From Kitasatospora sp. A2-31 (lineage in GTDB: Bacteria > Actinomycetota > Actinomycetes > Streptomycetales > Streptomycetaceae), in assembly GCF_022288725.1 (NCBI RefSeq), contig NZ_JAKNTA010000007.1:290966-354965 (forward strand): a stretch of 64,000 bases of DNA, written 5' to 3'. A program made the position numbers and the translations under genes. Below, in pieces: positions 33,092 to 41,629 of the stretch (the stretch's first letter is position 1; each line of letters begins with the position of its first letter). The notes below the pieces were generated by a model. The model made no database searches, had not been told where the DNA came from, and was given only the letters and a program-made list of their open reading frames with translations.

Positions 33092-36090
33092 AGGTCACCG
33101 TCCCGGGAGAGGCGGGCGAGGGCGGCAGCGCGGGCCAGGTACAGGACTTGGGCCTCGTCGTCGAAGTCGATGCGATGCGCCCGGACGAAGCTGCAGTGCA
33201 GCAGGGAGCCGAGCACGTCGTCCGCCGCCACACCGTGGGTGTACGGCCCGGGGAAGTGACGGCGGTAGGCGTCCAGTGCGTCATCGCGTGCGGCCCAGGC
33301 GTCGACGACCGCGGCGCCTCCCGGCTCGGCGCGCAGCGCGGCCCAGTCGCCGGCCGGATCCGCGAGGCGGACCGCCTCGGCGAACACCGGGCGGGCAACG
33401 GGCGCCGGAGCCTTGGCGGGGACATTGGCGATCAGCCAGCGCAGCCCAGCGGTTGCCGATCCGGTGAAGCCGGCCGCGATGGCGACCGCGTGGGCGGCCA
33501 GCAGGGCCTCGCGTCCGGGGAGCGCGATCCGGGTCAGGTGGGCGAGGACGGCGGCCGAGTCGGCGCGGAAGACCTGCTCGGCGGCGGCCCAGGCAGGGCC
33601 TTCGCCCCACCGGCCGGTCTCCGCGTAGGAGGTCGGGTACACGACTTCGGACAGCAGCCCGGCGTGGTGGAGTTCGGCGGTCCAGCTGCTGATCACCGTG
33701 GCGGCGGGGCCGAAGGCGTCCGGGGTGGGCAGTGCGATGCGCAGCCGCAGGTGCTGGCGCGGGTCGCGGAAGCGGACGAACCACCACCTCGGTTTGCCGA
33801 GGCGTTCCAGCAGGTCGGGCAGGTGGCGGGCGAGGACGGTGTCTTGGCGTTCCAGGTCGCCGTAGAGGGAGGCGAGGAGCACCGGGGAGGTGGCGGGGGC
33901 GTCGCCGTGGCCGCGTCGCAGGATCCTGGCCGGTGTGGGCTTGGGCAGGCGCGGCCAGGCAGGGGCCCGGGTGGCCGTCACCGGAATGGCGATCTCGTGG
34001 GCCCGGCCGCCGGCCCAGCCGAGGTCGGCCGGCTCTGGGGCCTCGACGAGGACGGCGTGCGGGGCGGAGCGAAGCTGCTCGCGCAGCAGGACGCGGTGAC
34101 CGGGGTGGTCGAGGTCCAGGGGCAGGCCCTGGCTGTCGGCGGCCAGCGTGACGTGCCGAGCGACACGGCGCCGAGCCAGCCACTCCGAGAGCATCCTGTC
34201 CCACTCGGTGAACCCGGCGGTCGTGGCAGGGAGTTCGGATCGGTTCAGGCGCCAGGAGGCGGCGGAGACGATGACGCGGCCGTGCCGAAGCCGGGGCCGG
34301 AACGGCAGCGCGCCGAGGGCACCCCAGGAGAAGCGGGTGACCTGCGCGGTGTGGGCGCGGGACAGCTCGGTGATCAGCCGGGCCAGCGGCGGGGTGTGGG
34401 TGCGCAGGTTCAGGGCGTGGGCGGCGGCAGCCTCGATCCGCACCCCGAGCACCGGCGCGGCCAGGTACATGCGCCGCCCGTCGCAGCCCACCGCCAGGTC
34501 CTCGGGACCGAGGACGCCGTCTGCGGATGGGCGGTGCTCGGCGAGGGCGATCACCAGCTGACCGGTGGCGATGCTGCGGGCGACGTGCCCGCTCGCCCCG
34601 TCCAGCGGCGGGTACGAGAGCTGTGCGGTGACGGTGTGCTCGTCCGTCGTCGGCAGGCTGGTCATCAGGCCGGTGAACGCGGCCCGGTGTGCGGGTTCGA
34701 GGAGGTGGAGGAAGCGGCCGACGGAGACGCCGGCCGCGCGGGACGCGGTGACGGCCTCCAGGTGGAAGGCTCCTCGGTCGAGGTCTTCCCGGGTGCGGGC
34801 GTGGATGCGGGCGATGATCTCCAGGTGCGGGGGCAGCCGCGGCTCGTCCCCGGCGCGGTCGAGTGAGTCGAGCAGGGCTTCGTCCAGGACGACCTCGTGC
34901 TCGCCGTCGAGCGCCGCGCGCTGGGCGAGGGCGGCGAGCAGTTCGTCGCGTTCGTCGAACCGCGGGCGGTCGGCGGGCCGGGCACCCGGGTAGCCGTCGG
35001 GCCAGCCGATGCCGCTGTCCGCCACCACGTCGAGCAGCGGCACCAGCGTGCCCCGGCCGTACCGCTCGTAGAAGCGCTGATGGTAGCCCCGCCACGCCAC
35101 TGTTCCCTTGGGAGCCGGGCTGAGCCGGGTCAGGAGGAGGGCGGCGTGGGCGGCCTCGGCTGCCACGGCCTGCGGGAGGACGACGTCGGCGTCCAGCCGC
35201 AGGTCGACAGCCGCCCCCGCGGGGTCGGTGCCGGCGGCGCGCAGGTTGTCCAGGATCTCGGCGACGCCCGGCAGGTCACCCGCGCCCGCGCCCTGCACGG
35301 TGGTGTGCAGGTGAGTGACGGGGACGGTGACGGTGGACGGCGCGTGCAGGCTGGTGATCAGCGCGCGGTGGGCGACCAACTCGGTCAGGACTTTCGTGAC
35401 CTGCTCGGCGGACGCGGCGGGGAACTCGGCGCGGACCTTCTCGGCGAGGTCACGGAAGCGGACCGGGTCGCGGCCGGTCTCCACAGCGAGGGCGACGGGG
35501 CGGGTGCGGCGCAGGGTCGTCTCGGCGGCGGCCGTGCCGAGGCCGGGTCGGGCGAGCGGGCGGTGCGGAACGACGAGGCGCTCACCGCGCACCTGGACGG
35601 TGTTGTTCGCGACCACGTCGAGGAGGTCCAGCAGACCCGGGAGGCGCTCCAACTGCTTGATCGCCTCGTCGAGCCGCGCCGCCGCGACCGTACGGGTGGC
35701 GCGATGTCCATGCCCCCAGCGCAGGGCGGACACCGGGGCGAAGGAGGCGCCCTGCACTCCGGCGAAGAAGCCGAACGGGGTGGCGCGGCCCGAGGCTCGA
35801 AGCACGTAGCGAGCGGTGGAGAGTGCCGCGTGCCGCACCCTGCGGGGCTCGGGGTCGGCGGCTGCGGTGAGCTGCCGGACCTGCCGGGCCAGGACAGGGC
35901 TGGCCTGTTCGAGGGCCTCGGCGAGGCTCGGGCCCGCCCACACCTCGCGCAGCCACTGCAGCTGACGGTCGGCCTGGCCCGCCTCGTCGAGGTCCGGCCA
36001 GGCAGGCACCACAGGGGCGGGGTCCGCGACGGCACGCACGAGAGCCACGCCGGCGGCGCGGTAGGAAGCCGTGGAAGCGGTTGGGCGCAT
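33088..36090 (-). CDS. lanB: LanB-type class I lanthipeptide dehydratase
   Basis: 1000-aa full-length LanB. N-terminal glutamylation domain: ALSTARYVLRASGRATPFGF, FAGVQGASFAP, TVAWRGYHQRFYERYGRG, VPLLDVVADSGIGWPDGYPG. C-terminal SpaB_C elimination domain: LASLYGDLERQDTVLARHLP, WWFVRFRDPRQHLRLRIALP, VVYPTSYAETGRWGEGPAWA. It uses glutamyl-tRNA to dehydrate Ser/Thr of the precursor. lanA is 91 bp upstream; a strong hairpin lies between. A second SpaB_C-like domain is encoded downstream, fused to the methyltransferase. Confidence 0.93.
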   Translation of the reverse strand: MRPTASTASYRAAGVALVRAVADPAPVVPAWPDLDEAGQADRQLQWLREVWAGPSLAEALEQASPVLARQVRQLTAAADPEPRRVRHAALSTARYVLRASGRATPFGFFAGVQGASFAPVSALRWGHGHRATRTVAAARLDEAIKQLERLPGLLDLLDVVANNTVQVRGERLVVPHRPLARPGLGTAAAETTLRRTRPVALAVETGRDPVRFRDLAEKVRAEFPAASAEQVTKVLTELVAHRALITSLHAPSTVTVPVTHLHTTVQGAGAGDLPGVAEILDNLRAAGTDPAGAAVDLRLDADVVLPQAVAAEAAHAALLLTRLSPAPKGTVAWRGYHQRFYERYGRGTLVPLLDVVADSGIGWPDGYPGARPADRPRFDERDELLAALAQRAALDGEHEVVLDEALLDSLDRAGDEPRLPPHLEIIARIHARTREDLDRGAFHLEAVTASRAAGVSVGRFLHLLEPAHRAAFTGLMTSLPTTDEHTVTAQLSYPPLDGASGHVARSIATGQLVIALAEHRPSADGVLGPEDLAVGCDGRRMYLAAPVLGVRIEAAAAHALNLRTHTPPLARLITELSRAHTAQVTRFSWGALGALPFRPRLRHGRVIVSAASWRLNRSELPATTAGFTEWDRMLSEWLARRRVARHVTLAADSQGLPLDLDHPGHRVLLREQLRSAPHAVLVEAPEPADLGWAGGRAHEIAIPVTATRAPAWPRLPKPTPARILRRGHGDAPATSPVLLASLYGDLERQDTVLARHLPDLLERLGKPRWWFVRFRDPRQHLRLRIALPTPDAFGPAATVISSWTAELHHAGLLSEVVYPTSYAETGRWGEGPAWAAAEQVFRADSAAVLAHLTRIALPGREALLAAHAVAIAAGFTGSATAGLRWLIANVPAKAPAPVARPVFAEAVRLADPAGDWAALRAEPGGAAVVDAWAARDDALDAYRRHFPGPYTHGVAADDVLGSLLHCSFVRAHRIDFDDEAQVLYLARAAALARLSRDGDL

Positions 36091-36132
36091 GAGTGGCGGA
36101 CCTCGGGGTCGGGGCGGATCGGGACGGGGTGG

Positions 36133-36175
36133 CGGCCGGCGCCCCGGGGGTGTGCTTCCCCCGGGGCACCGGCCG
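36133..36175 (-). terminator. lanA-lanB intergenic hairpin (attenuator)
   Basis: On the minus-strand transcript, CGGCCGGTGCCCCGGGGG pairs with CCCCCGGGGCGCCGGCCG over 18 bp (one U-G wobble) with a 7-nt loop, beginning 6 nt after the lanA stop. No U-run follows, so partial termination or mRNA stabilisation is expected. This is the classic position for keeping precursor mRNA in excess over modification enzymes. Confidence 0.7.
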
Positions 36176-36181
36176 GGTCGG

Positions 36182-36346
36182 TCAGTGCACGCCGGTGGTG
36201 CAGGCGCCGCAGGTGGCGCCGCAGCCGTCGTCGGTCAGGACCTGCAGGCTGGCCGCGTCGGCGGTCTCGACGGTGCGGACGTCGAGGTCGAACTCGTCGC
36301 CGACGGCGGCAGTCGCCTTGGTCGCGGCCGTGATCTTCTGGGCCAT
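36182..36346 (-). CDS. lanA: FxLD-family lanthipeptide precursor
   Basis: 54-aa precursor with SD AGGAGG. The leader contains FDLD at residues 19-22, the FxLD recognition motif of this family. The probable core is VLTDDGCGATCGACTTGVH (36-54), with Cys at 42, 46 and 49 and Thr at 38, 45, 50 and 51 (plus Ser33). An Asp-Gly pair (D40-G41) inside a putative Thr38-Cys42 ring is a good site for succinimide/isoaspartate formation by the locus methyltransferase. The leader cleavage site is not certain, and no protease gene is recognised. Between the TauD-like gene and lanB. Confidence 0.9.
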   Translation of the reverse strand: MAQKITAATKATAAVGDEFDLDVRTVETADAASLQVLTDDGCGATCGACTTGVH

Positions 36347-36426
36347 GTGTTCCTCCTGTGGTGACTTCCCTTGCGGGACCTGGCGTCGGGCGCGGGATGC
36401 GCCTCGCATCACCAGGAGTTGGTGAG

Positions 36427-36456
36427 TCCGGGGCGGACCGTCGGATCCGCCCCGGA
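36427..36456 (-). terminator. 11-bp hairpin upstream of lanA
   Basis: TCCGGGGCGGA (36427-36437) and TCCGCCCCGGA (36446-36456), perfect complements with an 8-nt loop, between the stop of the TauD-like gene (36495) and lanA (start 36346). It may terminate the oxygenase transcript, leaving lanA with its own promoter in the 80 bp between, or separate the two genes' expression levels. Confidence 0.55.
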
Positions 36457-36494
36457 AGACGTGGGGGCAAGTGGCCGCCCGGATGCCGTCGCCG

Positions 36495-37313
36495 TCAGCC
36501 GCGGTCCACGGGGGGTGCGGTGCCGACTGGGCCGGGGGCGGGCCACGGGGCCGGGAATCCGGCGGCCAGGCCGAGAGAGGGGTGGGGCTGTCCGAGTGCC
36601 CGCAGCAGCAGCCGCTCCCCGGTGAAGCGGGTGCGGCCGTGCAGGACGCGGTGGTTGTCCAGCACGAGGCCCTGCCCGCAGGCCAGGCGCAGGCGGGTGG
36701 TGTGGCGCTCGACGGCTCGGCGCAACGCGGGCAGGTGGGCCTCGGCCTCGGGCGAGAACCGGGCCAGCTCGTCCTGGCGCAGCCGCAGGCGCCATCGCCC
36801 GTCGGGCCGGTGCTCCAGGACGGGGGCGAAGTGGCCGTCCGATCCGCCGAAGTACGCGGCCCGCGGCGCCGAGAGGGCCTCCAGCGCGGTCGGGTGGGAG
36901 GCCGCCAGTTCGGCGAGGACACTTCGGCCGTCCACCACCAGGCTCTCGCCGCCCTCCTCGGCCGCCCGCGCACAGGCCAGCAGCATCAGCCGCGGTGGTT
37001 GGGGCAGCTGGGCACACTCGGTGTGCAGCGCGAGGTCGCCACGTCCGAGGCCGGCGAAGCCCGTCCGGCCCTCGTGCCGGCCGGTGTCGCGAATGACGGT
37101 CAATCCGTCCGGATCGGCGTCGCGGTGCTGCCACCGCGCGGACATCAGCAGAGCCGCCGTGTCGAGCACATCGCTGCGACCGCCGAGGCGAGAGAGCCGC
37201 ACCAGGCCGCGCTCGCGCAGCACGGCCGCGGCCCGTTTCAACCCGTCACCACCCAGCGCGCCGAGGGTGAACTCTTCGTCCGTGGCAGGCAGTGCGGTAC
37301 CGGAAGACGGCAT
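36495..37313 (-). CDS. TauD/TfdA-like Fe(II)/2-oxoglutarate oxygenase
   Basis: 272 aa from ATG 37313. 2-OG oxygenase features: LALHTECAQLPQPPRLMLLA gives the H-x-(D/E) iron ligands, NHRVLHGRTRFTG gives the distal His and the 2-OG-binding Arg, with FAGLGRGDLALH before and ERLLLRALGQPHPSLG after. Family enzymes hydroxylate C-H bonds, often of amino acids. It is immediately upstream of the FxLD precursor on the same strand, so a peptide Asp, or a related amino acid, is a candidate substrate; this is inferred from position. Confidence 0.82.
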   Translation of the reverse strand: MPSSGTALPATDEEFTLGALGGDGLKRAAAVLRERGLVRLSRLGGRSDVLDTAALLMSARWQHRDADPDGLTVIRDTGRHEGRTGFAGLGRGDLALHTECAQLPQPPRLMLLACARAAEEGGESLVVDGRSVLAELAASHPTALEALSAPRAAYFGGSDGHFAPVLEHRPDGRWRLRLRQDELARFSPEAEAHLPALRRAVERHTTRLRLACGQGLVLDNHRVLHGRTRFTGERLLLRALGQPHPSLGLAAGFPAPWPAPGPVGTAPPVDRG

Positions 37314-37387
37314 GGAGGATCCCCCTCGTGAGAACGGGCGGACGGGAGAGGACACACTGTGGCGGGCACACCCGCCCCGAGTGAAGT

Positions 37388-37400
37388 GACAGATTGTCAA
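37388..37400. promoter_or_regulatory. Short palindrome in divergent promoter region
   Basis: TGACAGATTGTCA (TGACA-GAT-TGTCA) lies in the 177-bp region between the TauD-like gene (minus) and the Nudix gene (plus), within an AT-richer stretch. It is a candidate site for the adjacent XRE-TPR regulator. Confidence 0.35.
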
Positions 37401-37490
37401 AGATCGATCACTGCGCCGTGAGAGCGTTCGGCGGCGGCCGGCTGCTACGTTCGTCGGGCCCGTGCCCGTCCGTGCGCCGTGGAAGTAGAG

Positions 37491-37913
37491 ATGACTGAAC
37501 AGCCCTATGTGCCGCCGGCCTTCCCGATCTCGATCAAGGGCGTGGTGCTCGACCCGCACGGGCGAGTGCTGCTGCTGAAGAACGAACGGGCCGAGTGGGA
37601 GCTGCCCGGCGGAAAGCTGGAAGGCCCCGAGACACCGGAACAGCGGGTGGAGACCGAGATCCGCGAGGAGAGCGGCTGGACGGCCACCGCCGGCCCACTC
37701 CTGGACGTGTGGATGTACGAGCCCATCCCCGGCCGGAAGGTCTTCATCGTCACCTACGGCTGCACCGCCACCGACGCCCACCGGCCGCCGGTCGTCAGCC
37801 ACGAGCACAAGGAAGCCGCGCTCTTCCACCACGACGAGGTGCCCCACCTGGTCATGCCCCAGGGCTACAAGGACTCCATCGCCCGCTGGTACGAACTGCA
37901 GGGCCGGGCCTGA
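37491..37913 (+). CDS. Nudix-like protein
   Basis: 140 aa from ATG 37491 (SD GGAAG). Box begins GGKLEGPETPEQRVETEIRE and ends ESGW; the Arg of the canonical RE is Thr, while the EE is retained, so activity is probable but not certain. First strand SIKGVVLDPHGRVLLLKNER. Ends 3 bp before the XRE-TPR gene, probably a regulator-enzyme pair. A second family member type adjacent to the lanthipeptide genes. Confidence 0.82.
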   Translation: MTEQPYVPPAFPISIKGVVLDPHGRVLLLKNERAEWELPGGKLEGPETPEQRVETEIREESGWTATAGPLLDVWMYEPIPGRKVFIVTYGCTATDAHRPPVVSHEHKEAALFHHDEVPHLVMPQGYKDSIARWYELQGRA

Positions 37914-37916
37914 CCG

Positions 37917-39065
37917 GTGACACGCCGCGACCCGCACGGCGGCATCCGCTGGCACTGGACGACCCCCCGGGCCCAGGACATCCTGCGCCGCCGCAGCCTG
38001 CCCGAGATCCTCATCTTCTACCGGCAGCTCAACCAGCTCCCGCAGGAGGAACTCGGCACCCTCCTCGGCTACTCCACCAGCTACATCTCCCGCGTGGAGA
38101 ACGGAAACCGCACCATCACCGACATCGGCGCGCTGCGGCGCATCGCTCAGAGCCTCGGCCTGCCACCCCACGTCTTCGGCATCACCGACGACGCCGACGG
38201 AGACCACCACGCCATGATCCAGTTCGGTGAGAGCGTCCTGCGCCTGGCCGAGATCGCCCGTCAGGCCGGACAGGCCGCCGCCGCCGTCGACGAACTCTGG
38301 CCCCTGGTTGCCCGCCTCGAAGCCCGCGCCGCCGCCGGCCACACCGATACCGACGTCCTGCGTCTGCTCGCCCGTGCCCGCGTCGGCCTCGGCGTCGCTC
38401 TCGGCCACGTCCTGCCCGAAGAGCGCCTCGCCACCGCAGCACGCTGGACCGGCAAGGGCGTCGCCATCGCCCGCCGCCTCGACGACCGGGCCCTGCACGC
38501 CCATGCCCTGCGCCACCACGGCAACGAACTGCGCAAGGCCGGCCTGCACCACGCCGCCCTGGAACGCCTCGGCCGCGCCCGAGACCTTTCCCGCACCCCT
38601 GACGAGCGCGCCGCGTCCGTCATCCTCCTCGCCCGCGCCGCCGGGACAGCCGGCGCCACAACGGTCTTCGACGACGCCGTCGCTGAGAGCCGACGCCTTC
38701 TCGATACCGCCAACGCCACTCCGCTGTTCTCCGAGTTCACCCTCCACGAGGTCCAACTGCGCGGCCTCGCCACCACCGGCCGCGTCCCCGGCGCCGTCGA
38801 ACTCCTGGAACGCGCCCCCGCGCCGGGATTCCAGACCAGCCCGCAGTGGCGCATCATCTCCGCGATCACCGCGGGCCAGATCCTGCTCCGACGTGGCGAC
38901 CGGGACGCGGCCGGCGAGCAGATGCACGCCGCTTTGGACGGCGCCGAGCTTCACCGCCTGCCGCACCAAGTCCAGCGCGTCATCCGCGCCAGTAGCGGAC
39001 TCCCGGATGTCCACGAGCAGGCGCTGGGCACCCTCACCCGCCTGCGGGCGGAAATAGCAGCCTGA
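37917..39065 (+). CDS. XRE-family regulator with TPR domain
   Basis: 382 aa. HTH at residues 30-90: EILIFYRQLNQLPQEELGTL, LGYSTSYISRVENGNRTITD, LRRIAQSLGLPPHVFG. The remainder is helical repeats: GESVLRLAEIARQAGQAAAA, LDDRALHAHALRHHGNELRK, GLHHAALERLGRARDLSR. This architecture is typical of regulators next to FxLD-type lanthipeptide loci, which probably sense a peptide or metabolite. Divergent from the TauD-like gene and likely controls it and lanA. Confidence 0.83.
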   Translation: MTRRDPHGGIRWHWTTPRAQDILRRRSLPEILIFYRQLNQLPQEELGTLLGYSTSYISRVENGNRTITDIGALRRIAQSLGLPPHVFGITDDADGDHHAMIQFGESVLRLAEIARQAGQAAAAVDELWPLVARLEARAAAGHTDTDVLRLLARARVGLGVALGHVLPEERLATAARWTGKGVAIARRLDDRALHAHALRHHGNELRKAGLHHAALERLGRARDLSRTPDERAASVILLARAAGTAGATTVFDDAVAESRRLLDTANATPLFSEFTLHEVQLRGLATTGRVPGAVELLERAPAPGFQTSPQWRIISAITAGQILLRRGDRDAAGEQMHAALDGAELHRLPHQVQRVIRASSGLPDVHEQALGTLTRLRAEIAA

Positions 39066-39079
39066 GTAGCTGGCGCAGG

Positions 39080-41383
39080 TCACTCGTTTTTCCCCCCTTC
39101 GGATTCAGCCTTGGAGCCTGTGACCACGACCGGCTGGCCGCGGTCTTCCTGCGTCTTCACTCCTCCAGGGCGGTGCAGGCCCGACTGGGGAGCCGGAGGC
39201 CGAAGGTGCGGTGCTTCTCCAGCCCGGCGATGAAGGTGTCGGCGTTCCTCGTGCTGCGGGTCGGTCGTGCTGTCGGGATGCGGGGGGAGTTCGACGCCGC
39301 ATGCCGTCAGTTCGGTGTGCTGCCACAGCGGCAGCCGTCCCTGGCGGGCGTTCTTTCGGCAGTTCTTCAGCCAGTTCCCGAGGCGATCGCGGTCACCGCC
39401 TTGGTCCGATGGCGGTACGCGGGCATGGCCGTTCTCCGCCACGAACTCCCTCAGCAGCTCGATGTTGCCCAGAAAGCGCTCCTCCGCGACGTCGGCCACG
39501 AATCCGAGGGCGTCCAGTTCGCGGCGCTGGTCGGCGCTGAGGAAGTCGCCCCGCCTTCGCCTGACACGGACCTGGGAGCCGAGGGGCCGGCCGTCGGGCG
39601 TGACGTATCGGCTGGGCACCAGGAGGTTGCCGTGCGCGGCCTTGTAGTCGGTCAGGTCCTGGAGGAACTGCTTCCATTCGGCGTCCCCGGTGTGCCAGAC
39701 AACACCGAGGTCTTCGAGCCGGCATACGACGGAGGCGGGCAGGGAGTTCTGGCGGTACCGGTACTTGGCATTGTTCAGCCACTGCCCGGTCCTCTCCCCG
39801 CTGGGGCCGATCCAGTCCCGCGCGACGCGCAGGTGACCGGCCCCGGCGCGAAAGGCCCTCAGGTCCGCCAGGTGCCGCTCCCGGCGGGAACCGGTGGACA
39901 GCACGGCCCTGGTGGTGATCGCTTCGATGAAGCCGGCAGAGATCTCGCCGACCCCGCTGAAGGAGATCCACTTGGGCAGCCCCAATGGCTGGGCCGGTCG
40001 GTCGGGGCGGTCGCGGGCGCGTCGCATGCGGGTGAGGTGGCGGTAGAGCCGTTCGTCCATGGCGGCCATGGCCTCGACGGTGGCCAGGACGGTGTCGAAC
40101 CCGCTCTCCTCAACGGCGTTCGCTGCGGTAATGGCCGGGACGATAATGGCCGCGACCTTCTCGCGGCTCCGGTCGCCCCGGCGCAGGGCCCGTCCGGCGA
40201 TCTGGGTGACCTCGATCTTCGAACGGCGCGGGTCGACGATGGCGACGGCGTCGGTCTCCGGGCAGTCGAATCCCTCGATCAGGAGCCGGGAGTTGGTGAG
40301 GACCGCGAGGCCCTCGGTGCTCGACCGGAAGCGGTCGAGGATCCGGCGGCGCACGGCACGGTCCTGCCGGCCGTGGACGTGTCCGGTCCACAGCGAGGCG
40401 GGCCGGTGCTCGGGCGGCAGGTGGGCGACCAGGTGCTGCAGGAGTTGGGCGAAGGCGCGGGCCGCCGCGACCGTCGAGTGGTAGGTGATCATGCGGCGGG
40501 AGCCGCGCTCCGCGGCCGCGCGCAGGACCGCGACGGCTTTCGCCACGACACCGGCCTCGACGTGCATGGGGCCCACCGTCAGGAAGGTGCCCTGGCGGAC
40601 GAGGTCAGCGACGGCCCGGGCGGAGGCGTCGGCGATGACCAGCTCGTAGTCGGCGAGCCGGCCCCGCTCGATGGCCTCGCCCACGGAAAGCCGGTGGACG
40701 ACGGGCCCGAACCGGTCGGGCCGGACCGGTATGCCGTCGGTCCCGACGAGGTCCCTGAGGGTCGCCGTCAGAGACACCCGGAGCCGGGCCGGAACGAGCC
40801 CATCATTGTGGATCCGCGCCCAGGTGTTGCTGTCCGAGCGGTGCAGCTCGTCGGCGATGACGAGGTCCCAGGCACCGGCGCCGGACTGGTGGGCGGCGAT
40901 CACGATGTGCAGGCTCTGGTAGGTGCAGACCACGGTGATCCGTCGCCCCGTCGCCCTGAGGTCGCCAAGCTCCCGAGGATCGCTGACGACCCGGGCACCA
41001 CGGCTGGCGGAGGCGTCACCGAGGACCCGCCGGTCCGAGCAGATCACGATCACCTCGCCGAGGGCATCGGGGCCGAAGGCGCCGGCCCATTGGTCGAGGG
41101 TCTGGCTGACCAGGTCCAGCGTGGGAACGGCGATCAGCACACTGCCGGTGCGGGGGAGGACCTCCTGCGCGATGGCGCCCGCGACCACGGTCTTCCCGGA
41201 TCCGCAGGCCATCAGGACGACGACCTGTGGAGCGGTGTTCAGCGCGGCGGTGGCCTTGTCGACCGCCTCGTCCTGGTCCGGCCACAAGGTCACGCCGACG
41301 AACGCACGCGGACGCCGGGCAGGGAGGGAAGGGGCGGCTGCGGGCAGGACGGCGTCCTCGATCCCGGGGGCGGTGCGAAGCAT
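39080..41383 (-). CDS. SF2 helicase with helicase-associated (HA) repeats
   Basis: 767 aa from ATG 41383 (SD AGGA). Helicase core: Walker A VVLMACGSGKTVVAGA, DEAH-variant LVIADELHRSDS, SLTATLR, and motif VI IAGRALRRGDRSREK. C-terminal HA-type repeats (about 590-720): GQWLNNAKYRYRQNSLPAS, then WKQFLQDLTDYKAAHGNLLV, SQVRVRRRRGDFLSADQ, LGNWLKNCRKNARQGRLP; roughly three copies. Such helicases are frequent on Streptomyces plasmids and chromosome arms. Function may be replicon maintenance or defence. Converges with the XRE-TPR gene (14-bp gap). Confidence 0.83.
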   Translation of the reverse strand: MLRTAPGIEDAVLPAAAPSLPARRPRAFVGVTLWPDQDEAVDKATAALNTAPQVVVLMACGSGKTVVAGAIAQEVLPRTGSVLIAVPTLDLVSQTLDQWAGAFGPDALGEVIVICSDRRVLGDASASRGARVVSDPRELGDLRATGRRITVVCTYQSLHIVIAAHQSGAGAWDLVIADELHRSDSNTWARIHNDGLVPARLRVSLTATLRDLVGTDGIPVRPDRFGPVVHRLSVGEAIERGRLADYELVIADASARAVADLVRQGTFLTVGPMHVEAGVVAKAVAVLRAAAERGSRRMITYHSTVAAARAFAQLLQHLVAHLPPEHRPASLWTGHVHGRQDRAVRRRILDRFRSSTEGLAVLTNSRLLIEGFDCPETDAVAIVDPRRSKIEVTQIAGRALRRGDRSREKVAAIIVPAITAANAVEESGFDTVLATVEAMAAMDERLYRHLTRMRRARDRPDRPAQPLGLPKWISFSGVGEISAGFIEAITTRAVLSTGSRRERHLADLRAFRAGAGHLRVARDWIGPSGERTGQWLNNAKYRYRQNSLPASVVCRLEDLGVVWHTGDAEWKQFLQDLTDYKAAHGNLLVPSRYVTPDGRPLGSQVRVRRRRGDFLSADQRRELDALGFVADVAEERFLGNIELLREFVAENGHARVPPSDQGGDRDRLGNWLKNCRKNARQGRLPLWQHTELTACGVELPPHPDSTTDPQHEERRHLHRRAGEAPHLRPPAPQSGLHRPGGVKTQEDRGQPVVVTGSKAESEGGKNE

Positions 41384-41629
41384 GGGCGTCCTAGCGAGGA
41401 GCGGGCGGCAGGAACGGGTGGTTGGCGGCGGCGTGGCGGTGCGGGTGAACTGGTGGCGTCGGCGCTCCGTGGTGGTGCGCTCGGGCGGGGTGTCGGCCAC
41501 GGCCCGGCCGACGCCCGGACGGGCAGGGGGTCGCTCGTCACGGCGTCCTCTCCCGCAGGCCAGCGCGGGTGGCCGCCGGGCGTGGAGGACTGCGGCCGGG
41601 CGCATCCGCCTGGCCCGGCCACTGCTGGA

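Noticed and set aside
33281..35095. 604-codon minus-strand frame
   Set aside because: Out-of-frame shadow of lanB with Arg/Pro-rich composition.
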